Source: Symbiodinium natans
Taxonomy: Eukaryota; Sar; Dinophyceae; Suessiales; Symbiodiniaceae
Direction: 5' to 3'
Assembly: GCA_905221605.1 (NCBI GenBank)
Contig: CAJNDS010002153.1
Span: forward strand, 31,001 to 95,000
Length of the DNA: 64,000 nucleotides
Positions 1-12,144 of this stretch are shown in pieces; the first letter of the stretch is position 1; each line of letters begins with the position of its first letter. The translations under genes were made by a program, and so were the position numbers. The notes under the pieces are model-generated. The model worked only from the letters and a program-made list of their open reading frames with translations, made no database searches and was not told the origin of the DNA.

Positions 1-483
1 GATTCCCGGCTTAAAACACAACAGAAAGCACAGAACAAAAGCATGCAACAACAGCACATGAATGCGCCTTCAAGCTGACGTAACCGGCTTGGATCTCGTC
101 AAGCTGAGCCTACGGATACAAAGAAATCCATACCCTGGAGGTGTCCTTCCACGGCGCGCGGCCTGCACGGCATCACGCTGCCATTCGACCTGCCCATCAC
201 AACTGCCCACCACATCCCGTCCCAAGCGTTAAAGATGGAAGACTGACTCGCGTAAGTGACCACGTTGTTCTTGATTTATAGACAGCTTTGGTCTCGCAAA
301 AATTAGGAAGAAAGTGTGTGTGCCAAACATCATGTAAATTTACATGCTGAGTATACTTTTCAAAAGATTGTATTTCTACATTGCAAATAGAAGTTCGCCA
401 CAAAACCCCCACAGCGAGCTTCAAAGGTTCCACGTTTAGGTTCAAAACGCGAGATACAGCGGGAACGGCGTGGGGATGCGAAA

Positions 484-949
484 CAGGGATGAAAACGAAA
501 CGGGGATGAAAACGATGGCGCAGGGATATCAGTCTACATATTATAACCTACTTAGGGACTCAGGGGGGCTGATAAGTACAGTTTTCACTGGGGGGTCATA
601 AGTGCCCTGAACCTCCAAGTACTACAATTCAGCGAAAATTTTCCTGACTCCCTGCGCCGGCCCCCTGTCTTCCCGGTACTACATGGTACTACAACTCGCG
701 TCAGCGAACATCCCTCAGCTTACCGCGCCGCAGACGTGCTGCAGACGCGCCGCAGACGCGACTGAGACGCGGCCCCTCCGGCTCTGTCCTCCCGGCTCAC
801 AGACACAGCGATTCCCTGGTCTGCCCGCGCAATCCTCGTTCATCCCCATCCTTTGGATCTCCGCGTCCCGTTTTCATCTTCGTTTCGTTTTCATCCCCGC
901 GAGCGCCATCCCCGTCGCGTTTTCACCCCCGTTTCGTTTTCATCCCGCC
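484..949. repeat. imperfect inverted repeat, arms about 484-521 and 903-949
   Basis: The left arm contains GGGATGAAAACGAAACGGGG. The right arm contains the opposite-strand version, with GTTTCGTTTTCATCCC and GCGCCATC. About 380 bases separate the arms. No gene is visible in 1-1000; the short ORFs here are low-complexity. The region could be a decayed foldback element, but no terminal duplication was found. Confidence 0.5.
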
Positions 950-1046
950 GTTCTGAATTGGGGTTACAAGCACCCATGAACCTTCGAGAACAAATGTAGG
1001 ACTGGACTCGCTGCATCCGTGAGAGCCGGAGGGCGCGAGAGTGCGT

Positions 1047-1159
1047 GGTCTGCGGCGCGTCTGCAGCGTGTCTGCGGCGCGTCTGCGGCGGGTCTGCGGC
1101 GGGTCTGCGGCGCATCTGCAGCGCGTCTGCGGCGCGTCTGCGGCGCGTCTGCGGAGCGT
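1047..1159. repeat. 11-bp GC-rich tandem repeat (GTCTGCGGCGC)
   Basis: About ten head-to-tail copies of an 11-bp unit GTCTGCGGCGC with point variants (CAGCG, CGGGT, CGCAT). Because 11 is not a multiple of three, all frames stay open and give Arg/Ala-rich shadow ORFs, which I do not call genes. A shorter related stretch (GCAGACGCGCC-like) lies near 735-765 in the opposite orientation. Confidence 0.75.
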
Positions 1160-1960
1160 CATTCGCGCGGGCATGGCGCGGGGATTGCGCCGGAAGCCGG
1201 CAGGATTTTCGTTGATTTGTATAGTACAAATGTGGTACTGGAATTGCTGTGTCTGCGAGCCGGGAAAACAGGGGATCACGCGGGGTGTGAGATGGCGTTT
1301 GCGCGTCAAGTGCTGCATACAATCAACTACCGTCATTACCGTATTATATCTTTGTTCGACTCTTCGGCAAAATTTACATACGGAACGGACTTTAACGTGG
1401 GGATTTCAGGATTTCATTCCGGCACTCTTGTAGTTCGGATTGTTTTTGGCTCCTGGCTTGACCTTGTTTGAGGGGAAGTGACAACGGGCTTAGGGTTATA
1501 AGATTTTTTGGGTGGTACAGATTGGAAAACCAGCTATAGGTTTTTTTTATCATTTTTTCCAGGATCTTGTCCAGGGTCAGTTCCATCATTACTTTGGTCC
1601 TTTGCATTTGGGGCAGGATCAGTTCCAACATTACTTCGAACGTTCTTGCTATCATTCGTTTTGTCCGCACGATATGTTTATGGATTTGCTGTATCATTTT
1701 CCGCAGAGGATGTGGTCTATGTCGAAACTTACTTTGCGTTCCCGGCATAGACCCTATTGAATAAGAAGCTGGGCAGTTTCTCCTCTTCGATGTATTGACA
1801 GACCTCCCCTAAAGATACGCTTTCAGGCGGTTCTTCTTCGCAATAACTCTGAGTTGGGCCGTGTCTGGGCCAGAGGGGAGCTTTTGCGTTTGAAATCAGT
1901 GAGTACACCAGTGCATCACTGGCTCACCTGCCGCCATGCCGATCCTACAAAACAGAGCGG
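1160..1960. other. about 800 bases with no recognisable gene
   Basis: Mixed-composition sequence between the 11-bp repeat and the G-run block. Short ORFs are present on both strands, but none has a recognisable motif or sustained coding character. I see nothing I can name here. Confidence 0.4.
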
Positions 1961-1967
1961 CGGTGGG

Positions 1968-1990
1968 CGGGGGGGGGGGGGTTAGGGGGG

Positions 1991-2022
<32 letters not shown>

Positions 2023-2085
2023 GGGGGGGGGGGGGGGGGCGCGGGGGGGGCGGGCGGGGGGGGCGGGGGGGGGGGTGCAGGGTGG
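1968..2085. repeat. G-run block with quadruplex potential
   Basis: Long G homopolymers broken only by single A, C or T bases on the plus strand. Many runs of four or more G lie within loop distance, so the strand could form G-quadruplexes. It is followed at once by GGGCGGGCAGG-type repeats (2085-2125) and then by a T-rich block, giving an abrupt strand-composition switch. Confidence 0.8.
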
Positions 2086-2149
2086 AGGGCGGGCAGGGCG
2101 GAGGGCGGGCAGGGCGGGCAAGCTGGAAAGCTAGAAATGCGCACTTTTG

Positions 2150-2265
2150 CCGGACTGTTATCATTTGTTTATCATTTTTTTATCCTTTGTTAATCATTTT
2201 GTTTATCGTTTTTTTATCGTTTTGTTTATCATTTTTTTATCGTTCGTTTTATCGTTTCAGGCGAG
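2150..2265. repeat. T-rich tandem repeat (TTTATCATTTTTTTATCGTT type)
   Basis: Degenerate units of roughly 14-18 bases built from TTTATC plus T-runs, directly 3' of the G-run block. No gene is visible between here and 2800. Confidence 0.6.
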
Positions 2266-2799
2266 GGCTTGGATTCCAGAGATCACTTTTTCTATGATTC
2301 CAGGGCGGGACTGGATTCGGGGCTGCGTTCTGAGATTATGGAAGCGCTGTAAATCCAGGGCTACCGGGGGCCTGCAAACCGAGTATCTGTAGCTGCAGCA
2401 ACAAAACACACGCACCCAGGTCCGTCATCAGCAAAATGCATGAAGACATGTATACCGCACACGCCGGCTGAATACAAGGAGTGGAAGCGAGGTAGAGGTA
2501 GAGCAAAGAGGCGGTGGGTCGTCCAACTTCTCGATATACATGCATCACAAACCGGCACACCGACAATGCCAAGCTCACACAAGCAGATCAAACATAGAAG
2601 GCGCGAAGATCCGAGCAGCGAAAGAAATCCAGAAACCAATGATGTCCAAATCCACGCCAGACAAAGGAATCCAGAGACCAAGGATGCTCAGAATCCAAGT
2701 CCTAATCCACAACACAAAATCCAACGATCCTCAAAATCCAGAACGGAATGATAAATAACCTTTTTAGACCCACGTCAGTGCCTCCCACAAAAAATCTCA

Positions 2800-3780
2800 T
2801 AAGCTTAGGGTTGTTGAAGAGGGCGTTTTGGGCGTTGAACGGACTACAGGGGTTGGACAGAGCTGGTTTGATGAAGGGGGTTAAGGGTGAGGGGTTTAGG
2901 GTTGCGGTTTAGTCTTGCGGAGTGTCAGACTTTGAGACAGGGTGTTGCAGTGTGGGCTCGGGCTCAAGGGTGCCAAGGGCGGTTTGCAACAAGATTCCTA
3001 ACGCCTAAACCCGGGGTTCAGGGGTTAAATAGGATATAGAATTTAGGGTTTTGGGTTTAGGACCCTCAGCCACCCAAAATGCAAAGTGTGGCTTTGGGCA
3101 ATACTCCCCAAGGCTGCTGAAAACTCGGTTCAGGGCCAAAAAGCCAACCCCCTTCGACATTGCTGGATCCAGGGCTGCATTGGTGCTTGTACCTTTTTTT
3201 CCAGCTTTGTAGCCTACCTATAAAAGATACAGGGTACCTTTACCAGGGCCCCTATAATTTAGAGAATCCCCCGTTGAGTTTTGAAGGCTCACTCCAGAGG
3301 TCCTATTTTGGGGTTTTGGCTTTACAATCCTAAAACTTGAGGGTTTCGGCTTTAGACCCTGAACCCTGGTGTTAGCCCCTAAGCTCCAGCGAGTCGCCTT
3401 AACAAAAAACCCCCAAAGGGCTTAGGGTTTAGGGTTAGGGTACCCTAAACCCTAAACCCTAAGCCCTCGGCCCTAAACCCTAAGGCCTCCAGCAACTTCT
3501 GCTGACCATCTGCTGTCTCCTGTGGAAGGGGTAAGGGTTGTCAGGCTATCCCTAAACCCTAAACCCAAACCCTCAACCCTTAACCCTCAACCGCGGGGGG
3601 TTTCGGGGGAGATTGGGGTTGAGGGAGTCTTTGGGCTTGGGTCGTGAGGGTTTCGGGCCTTAGGGTTTGGGGGTTCCGGGTCTAGGCCAGCAGCCCCAAA
3701 CCCTAAACACTAAGACCCCCTATCGACCCTAAACTCTGAACCTCTAAACCTAAACACAAAACCCTGAACCTTTCACCTGA
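2800..3780. repeat. degenerate interstitial telomere-type (TTTAGGG/CCCTAAA) block
   Basis: Many copies of TTTAGGG, TTAGGG and CCCTAAA words in both orientations, embedded in diverged sequence: around 2895, 3045, 3421-3490, 3545-3600, 3660 and 3700-3765. TTTAGGG is the plant-type telomere repeat also reported for dinoflagellates (established knowledge). The block is internal here and decayed, so it is an interstitial relic, not a chromosome end. No gene is seen in it. Confidence 0.75.
3418..3466. repeat. head-to-head telomere-repeat junction
   Basis: A near-perfect palindrome centred between 3441 and 3442 at GGGT|ACCC. The left half reads GGGCTTAGGGTTTAGGG onward and the right half is its reverse complement apart from one missing T. 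The TTTAGGG strand runs into CCCTAAA, which is the orientation expected when two chromosome ends join. Confidence 0.7.
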
Positions 3781-3789
3781 AAAACTTGG

Positions 3790-5440
3790 CCTAGGCCACA
3801 GAACAGTACCTTGCTTGCTGGTTTCTGCGAGGCATCACCTGAGCTGGCACGGTTCATTCACATCAACGAGGCAGTGGAAGAGCACTCACTTGATCTCGCT
3901 CATTTTCTGTCACGCATGTGGCTGCATCGGACTTTAGCAGTGCAGCAGGTTCCAGACAGCACAAGACAAGTCTTTGCTGGAGTGTCTTGCCAAAGCCATT
4001 AGTTGCTGCTCTGCCTCGGGATCTACAATGCAGGGCTGCCAGACGTGGCGTCAAAAGAAAGGTGCATCAAACCATTAGGGCTTCATCTTGATTGCAAGAA
4101 AAGAGAAGTGCAAAGCTTACAGCACTACTTAAAAGGAATTCTGTAATGGATGACTCTATCAAAGACTCCTTAAGCGTTGCACGGTGCTCCCAAGTGCAGC
4201 TGAACTCCTCGACCCTATGAAAAAGAAAACTGGATCTCCGCCCAACACTAGCCACGTGCAAAAATGACTTGGCAAGCCAGAATTGTCAAGATATGTCAAG
4301 ATAGTGCTAGCAGCTACGGTGAGAATGTCCATAATGCTAGATCGCTTTCTAACCCAAGTTCCATGGAAAATCTCTTTTTCTAGAAACTTGGGTGAGCCTC
4401 TGGATGATGTTTGCAGATCTTGGTTGCCACGCCACTGTGTTCTAAAAACTCTGAAGGTCACTACGCGTTTGTATGCCCACTCCACAAGTCCTACAAGCTG
4501 GGGCACGAGCACTATCAGAGCCACTGGACGAAGGTGTGCCTTGCAATGTGCCAACTGGAACTGCTTTAAGCTATCAAAGCTTTAACTCCACATGTAAACA
4601 TGAAAACAACCAAGACGGCATTTCAGCCGTGAAAGTGGACGAGATACAGGCTCTAGATGCGAAATCACAGCTACTTGAGCCTACAGCTACTTGCGAGGGT
4701 GGCATAAATCCCACCAAGCCCCTGCTTCTGAGGGCGGCGCGGGAGCAAGACAACGGCTGGGGCGAGGCTTTGCACCCCTCCAAGACTCACAGGCTTGAGT
4801 CAAATGTTGCAGCACCTACAGCCTCAATCATTCCCAAAGTGCACAGTGGTGCAAGGCTGACGGTACACAAAAACCAAACAAACCAAGGGGCCCAGGGGGG
4901 GGAGGGGCGAAGCCCTGCCGCGAAAGTCTCCAAGTACGGGAACGGGTTTTCGTGGTTCATGGGGAGGCGAAGTGTGTGAGGGTTGTGAGGTCCAAGGCTA
5001 ACCCTATGTCTGTGAATGGATTTCAAGGCTCCAAAACGTGCAGAGAGCGTCACCATGTCTAGTTCTCAAGAATACGTCACTCTGATAGGCAGACCCGACG
5101 CCGGCTATGGGCCCGAAAGCCCCGGACTCCCCTTTCTCTGGAGACCACAAGGTCACAAGGACCCACACATCACGAGCCTCAAACCTTCCTTGCTCCAAAA
5201 ATCGGTTACTGCTCAAAAAAATGGCTCCAACGGACCCTGTCCCAAAACCCAGCACCAGCCCGGGAGCAGCCTCCAAATTTGGCATCCAAATTGGGGCTCC
5301 CCCTGCCTAACCACCTGGTACAGATCAGCTTACGCTGGATGTTCAACCTCAAGTTTAGGGGGGAACTTTCGCGACGATCCGACATTACATGTCGGGGCAC
5401 TCGCACACATCAACATCCCGCACCGTAGGCATGCAGCGTA
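3790..5440. other. 1.6 kb without a recognisable gene
   Basis: ORFs of 60-170 codons occur on both strands, the longest being plus 4473-4979, but none shows a family motif or a convincing exon structure. The stretch may contain UTR or decayed sequence. I cannot assign a function. Confidence 0.4.
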
Positions 5441-7395
5441 AGCCTGCTTCGAGTGAAATTTGACACAGTGCAACTGGTAAATGTTCTCGCGACAAAAGAG
5501 GGCGTGACATGCATTCTGGGGCCTTGCCATGTGCACTCGCGACAAACACAGGGTGTGACATGCAGCCTGTGGCCTTGCCATGCGAACTTGCGCAAAACAC
5601 AGGGCGCTTGCCATGTGAACTCCCGACCAACACAGTGCTTGACACACAAGCTGCGGCCTTGCCATGTGAACTTACGAAAAACAGGGCGTGACACACCGGC
5701 TGGGGCCTTGCCATGTGACATACAGTCTGGGGCCTTGCCATGTGAACTGATGAAAAACACAGGGCCTGACACATAGGCTGGGGCCTTGCCATGTGAACTC
5801 ACAAAAAACACAGGGCGTGACATACAGGCTGGCCTTGCCAACTCACGAAAAAACACAAGGCCTACATCTGCGGTCTTGCCATGTGAACTCGAGACAAACA
5901 CAAGGCGTGACATACTGTCCGGGCTGGGGCCTTGCCATGTCAACTCACGAAAAACACAGGGCGTGACATACGGCCTTGCCATGTCAACTCGCGAAAAAAA
6001 ACAAGGCGCGACATACAGGCTGGGTTCTTGCCATGTGAACTTTTGGCAAACACAGGCCGGGGTCTTGCCATGGGAACTCACGACAAACACAGGGCGTGAG
6101 ACACACACTGGGGCCTTGCCATGTGAACTCACGAAAAGTTCACAGGGCGTGACATAAAGACTGGGGTGTTGCCATGTGAAAAGAACAGGGCGTGACATGC
6201 AGGCTGAGGTCTTGCCATGTGAACTCGCGAGAAACACGGGGCGTGACATACAGACTGGCATCTTGCCCTGTGAGCTCGCGAAAAACAGGGCCTGACATAC
6301 AGAGGCCTTGCCATGTCAACTCACGAAAACTGCAGACGGCGTGACATACACACTGGGGTCTTGTCATGGGAAAAAAGCACTTGCCATGTGAACTCACAAC
6401 AAACACACGGCCTGGGACCTTGCCATGTGAACTCACGAAAACCACAGGGCGTGACATACAGGCTGGGGTCTTGCCATGTGATCTCGCGACAAAACCAGGG
6501 CGTGACAAACAGGGTGGGGTCTTGCCATGTGAACTCACAAACAACACAGGGCGTGACACACAGGCTCGGGCCTTGCCATGAGATCTCACGAATAACACAG
6601 CGCGTGACATACAGGCTGTGACATACTGCTTGGGTTCTTGCCATGTGACAAACACAGGGCGTGATATACGGGCTGGGGTATTGCCATGTGACTTGGTGAA
6701 AAAACACAGGCCGGGGCATTGCCACGTGAACTCACGAGAAACACAAGGCGTGACACACCGGTCGGGGCCTTGCCATGTGAACTTACGAAAAAAGACACAA
6801 AGCGGGACATGCAAACTGGGGTCTTGCCATGTGAAATCACGAAAAACACAGGGTGTGACATGCAAGCTGGGATCTTGCCATCTGAACTCGCGAACCACAT
6901 TGCGTGACATACCGGCTGGGGCTGGGGCCTTGCCATGTGAACTCACGGAAAGCACAGGGCGTGACATACACGCTGGGGCTTTGCCATGTGAAAACAACAG
7001 CACGTGACATACAGGCTGGGGTCTTGCCATGTGACCTCGCGAGAAGCACAAAGCGTTTTGCCATCTGAACTCACAAAAAACACAAGGCGTAAAACACAGG
7101 CTGGGAAGGCTGGGCCCTTGCCATGCGAACTTACGAAAAAACAGGGCGTGACATACAGGATGTGACATACCGGCTTGGTTCTTGCCATGTGAACTCGTGA
7201 CAAAAAGAGGGCGTGACACACAGGCTGGGGTCTTGCCGCGTGAACTCACGAAAAAACACGGGGCGTGACATACAGGCTGGGGCCTTGCCATGTGAAATCA
7301 CCAGAAACACAGGGCGTCACATACAGGTCGGGCAATTGCCACTTGAACTCACGAAAAGCACGGGGCGTAACACACAAGCTGGGGCCTTGCCATGG
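5440..7395. repeat. 51-bp minisatellite, roughly 35-40 copies
   Basis: Head-to-tail units of about 51 bases with the core CTTGCCATGTGAACTCACG followed by AAAAACACAGGGCGTGACAT and a CAGGCTGGGG spacer. Individual units have small indels. Because 51 is 17 codons, long ORFs persist, for example 6140-7291 on the minus strand, reading a 17-residue repeat with SHGK and CMSRPVF words. I treat these ORFs as by-products of the repeat period, since frames break wherever a unit has an indel. The array ends only about 55 bases beyond the stop codon of the AlkB-like gene. Confidence 0.85.
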
Positions 7396-7450
7396 CGACT
7401 GTGTGGAGCATCTAAAGCGGCGCTGCCCCATCCCTCGCGAGGTTGACTTT

Positions 7451-8765
7451 TCAAGCGATGGCTCCAGCGATGACTTTGCGAAAGGTCAGATTGATGCGCT
7501 CTTCCTGGGTACTGTTCAGAGCAGCGGGCAGCTCTTCAAACACGGCAGCCTCAAAAATCCCACAACACGAAGTTCCACTCGATCGGGATGTGCAAAACAG
7601 TCCTTCAATCCTTTGCGTCGCGGTAGTGAATGTTGCCAGCATTCCTGCGTAGCTCCAGACATTACCTCACAAGGCACATCAGGCCACGCCCGCCCCTACA
7701 CGTCACATCTCGGCAGGACCTGGGCCCAAGCCAAGGCTCAATGCAAGGTTGGCAACGTGCGCGACATTTACCGGCAGAGTAAAACAATCACAACACGAAC
7801 GTGACTTGGAAACCTTCGAGGTCAGAACCAGAAGACTACCATGTCCCAGACGCACACGAATCCTGCCACTATGAGTCATGACGCCAACGGTACCTCCAAA
7901 AGCGCCAGCCTGCCAGCTTTAGCATCACGTCTTCCACCACCTTAGAGACTTGGAGACCAAGCTCCGATGCGAAGCGGCTGCGAAAGCACTTAAACGTCGT
8001 CAGAAAAGTGCCACTGCCTTTCGCCCAGCAGCATTCTTTCAGATCAAAGTCCCTCTCCGCGCCCAGGGTGACCTTCTGCAGGGGACCGCAAGCCCGTGCA
8101 GAAAAGCGCAATTCACTGATTTGCCAGGCCGCTGATGCGATAGTGGGTTGCGGGCCATAGATTGATTCATTATCAGCGTGCCTGGAAAGTCGTGAGAAAA
8201 TCGTGGCTTTCTCTCGTGTTCCAAGAGCGAGGGTTGCTCTGTCAGACGAGAAACCATCCCACTGTGTCATTTCCATTCCTGCAACAAGCTCTACAGAAGC
8301 AACCACAAAAAGGTTCATGAAAACATAAAAAACTGCAGCCATGGCCTGTACTTATTGCATAGCACTGAATTGAATGTTTCACCTGCACACAGTTCATTGA
8401 TAGCCATGGTTGCGCTTGCAGGATCTTGCAAGTATCTGAAGCCACCTGTGACCTTCTCCACTTCCTTTCGAATCTCCTCATGACCAAAGCGGACCAAAGC
8501 ATGCGCAGAAACGGCTTGGGCATCATGGCATCATGGCATGGAGTCTTTCTTCCAAAGGTCCTGGAGGACCGGAGCACGAGACCACGGCTTGGGCTTGATG
8601 GTCCTCCCCGAGTACTTGTAGGCTTTGTCCTGACATCACGGCAAAATTGCAAAGTGTTAAGGCCTTCAAACCCTTGCAATGTCGAGAAAGAGGAAAGAGA
8701 AGACTTGCCACAAAGACTCTCCAAAGTAACAAGTCAATCTGGGTTCATCGTATTCTTTGCCGAAC
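7451..8765 (-). CDS. AlkB-family 2-oxoglutarate/Fe(II) dioxygenase, at least ten exons
   Basis: Predicted nucleic-acid dealkylase of the ALKBH2/3 type, which oxidises alkyl lesions on bases using 2-oxoglutarate and Fe(II) (family knowledge). Exons read on the minus strand: 8765(?)-8705, 8629-8561, 8476-8446, 8382-8346, 8278-8255, 8181-8133, 8072-about 8037, 7862-7829, 7665-7603 and 7504-7451 (stop TGA). The joined reading shows PRLTCYFGE, then YKYSGR, then FNSVLCNKYR. The metal site HAD follows at 8180-8172, then LGAERDF, GHGSLLVM, the distal histidine in WQHSLP (7632-7630) and ERINLTFRKV. Donors are GT (8704, 8445, 8254, 7828), GA (8560, 7602) and GC (8345, 8132); all acceptors are AG. The junction between about 8037 and 7862 and the 5' end above 8765 are unresolved. 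The five exons from 8629 to 8133 total 210 bases, so they keep frame. Confidence 0.85.
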
Positions 8766-8899
8766 CTTGCATCAACAGGATCACGCACAATGACACCAGG
8801 CTGAGGCAGAATCAAGTCGTGAAAAAACCCGACATAAAGGGCACGATGGAATCCTTTACACCCTAGATCATCGGACAACCCACGCACAGGCTAGCACAA

Positions 8900-10640
8900 G
8901 CCAGCTATTTAAACAGGTGTTCAAATACTGCATCTCCTTACTTGGCAGCTTGCACCTTTTGGCAACAATGTTAAAGTGGTTCAAGCATCAGTAACGGTGG
9001 CGGCACTACCATAGCAGCCACGCAGCACCTTCACTCGTCCCTGTGTGAACGGCAATGAGCGGAGGCGTCGAAGCCAGTCCTGCCGCATTAAATTTAAAGC
9101 TACGTTGCTGAGCATGTTGTTTCATCGTTTTTGAAGCGTCTCCTCTGCTCGGCTTGATGCAAAATCCGGCCTGGGCCAACGTGCAAGGTCACATGCGAAT
9201 ATAGCGAAACCACTGATTAACAGTCAAGCAGCCAAGCAACAAATCTGCTTTCCAAAACAATGACCCTGTCTGGAGCACATGTGGAGCACTGATGTGTTGG
9301 CGGCTTGCGGTGAATTGGCTCTAGTATGTTGGATCCGTTCGACAACTTGTATACCTGCTCGAGCCTTCTGCTGAACACAAATCCTTGATGTGCAAATTAC
9401 CACAGCCAGGCTCGCATGAACACGATTGAGAGCACAAATTGTTCCGCATCTGAGGGTGCAACACATAGCGCAAGATGCTGCCTTGTCGATCCAAAGAACC
9501 CCAGAACGGCCTCAAGAAAAAATCCGTGCAAATGTCGGATCTTCAGCTTCTCCCCACAAATTCTGCTAATCTCAACAAAGCAAGCTCATGTTAAAACGTT
9601 CGAACTACATCTGAAGCCCCCTGCGTGGCGGGACTAGATTGCGCAATTTGCAGAGGCTTCAATCGGCCTGGTTCCGGATGCAATCTGCGATGGCAAACGC
9701 ACAAGAAGCATCATTCACCTCTACAAACTAAATACGATTGCCTTGGAGCGTCTGGTTGCGGCTGACGCAAGCCGCAGGTTTAAACTTGACACCCTTCCGA
9801 TGTGAAACCATGATGGCTGTTCTCCAGTAAACGACGCGGGTGCTTTGATGTTGTCAAAGAACGTTTGGCTGGCTAATCATGCCTTGCGGTGAACTTCCTG
9901 CGGATCCATGCACCCTTGCTGGTCGGCAATATGGCCGAATGCTGACAACCGGCCCCATCGTTGAATGACAACCTTGTTGGCCTACATACTGTCGCTTGCT
10001 GTCCTGCGTTCGAATGGGCCCCCGCTGTGGAAACAGGCAGAAACACTGCAAACAGCGGTGCTGGGCTCGAACCCAACAAGGACCACTGCGATAGAAAGGA
10101 AACCGAACAATGAGAGGGGGTGGAATGTAAAATCACTCAATGCTCCTACGACTACTGCGAATCACGAAGAGCTGAAGCGAAAAAAAGGTATGGAGCAGCG
10201 AGTTTCTAAAACCGTTTTGCTCGCGGACCGTGCTTGAGCCCCGACAAACAAAAAGGCACTGTCCCTCAGAATTGTATTCAGCTTTTCCATCACGCTTCTC
10301 AGCTCAGGGATCATATCAGGAATTGTCATTCAAGCACATATATGGAACGCAGCCTGACTCACTGCCCCTCCACGACATGAGAAAGCACCCTGCATGCTGC
10401 GAAGGCCCCAAAAAGTCCAGACTGATGCTGAACGCGAAGCGCTGACCCAATGCGTGTGTGAGTTCACGCCTCTATCCATCTCTCTGCATCCAGGAACTCC
10501 CAAGAAAACAAACTTCCGTCTGCATTTGACCCCCCTGTATATAGTTAGCCAACGCTCCCTTGACTCGGGCAAAGAAGTTCCCGACAATAGAGGAAGCAAC
10601 AGAGGACTTGCAAGCCAAGCTTCCTGCCGTTAGTCACTTA
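8900..10640. other. 1.7 kb upstream of the AlkB-like gene, no gene recognised
   Basis: Non-repetitive sequence that may contain the promoter, 5' UTR and first exon(s) of the AlkB-like gene on the minus strand. I could not find a convincing N-terminal exon or any other gene on either strand. Confidence 0.35.
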
Positions 10641-10650
10641 AATCTCGGTG

Positions 10651-10830
<180 letters not shown>

Positions 10831-11117
10831 TAAGTACATTTTTCGTTGTTTTTGCGGTAATTTGAAGATTTTGAACTCGCACCCCGTATAGTCGACGTGA
10901 TTGTTGCCCTCTGGTTTCCAATGACTAAAAGAGAGTGCTTCTTTCTTCTCAGGTTGCTCACGGCAAGGAGAGGGTCGGTGTCGCGTCGTACCTCGATACT
11001 GATGCTGAGATATGCCCTCATCGCAGGGCCAGCCAGGCAGGAAAGATGTGGTTGGAGAGATCGTCGAAGACATGGCGATGGTGGAAACTGAACAAGGGCT
11101 TTTGCCATGGTTCGGGA

Positions 11118-11502
<385 letters not shown>

Positions 11503-12144
11503 TTTATTGAACGCTGAGCGAGCGGGCTCTGCTCATTGCGGGCGATTCGCACCGTTCTGAGCACCGAAAATTAGTTTGGAGCAGCGGCTGGAGAGGTGAA
11601 ACCGAATTCACTAGGTGTAGATCAGTGTGAGACAAGGCGAGCTTCTTGATTTGGTTAGAGTGTGGAGCAAGAGCTGTAGCTTGGTAGCTAGCTGTCACAT
11701 GGGTGAAAAGAGATATAGCTCCCGTCATCCTACTGTGTCTCACTGCGTCCAGTAGACACGCACCTTCCTGCAAGTGGGTCGTACCTGATGGCCGTCTCCC
11801 TCAATGTCCATCTTGTGGCGTCCCACATGGATCATTGATGCAGGAAGGCAGAGGACCGTAGAGCAGTCACTTTGGCAGATTTGCAGCAGTGTGTGTTGGG
11901 CTGGGCCTCCCGGATTCAGAGTAAGGCAATCCTCACTAGGTGCATGGCTGGTGAAGAAGTGAGCTCAAACTGCAATAATGTTGTGACCGGCTTTTTCCCC
12001 AGTGCTTTGCGACCTCTCAATCGTCGATGATTGTTACTTTTGTACATTTGTACTTGGGAGCAGTGCTCCTCTCCAGCTGAGCAGTGCTCAGAGTTAGGCT
12101 GGTTCGGCCGTGAGGTTAAAGTAAAGAAGAACTCGGGCCAGTGT

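Noticed and set aside
6140-7291. 383-codon minus-strand ORF through the minisatellite
   Set aside because: It is produced by the 51-base period; frames break at unit indels and there is no non-repeat coding part. Kept only as an observation.
5440-7395. CRISPR-like array
   Set aside because: Whole units repeat with no unique spacers, and the context is eukaryotic.
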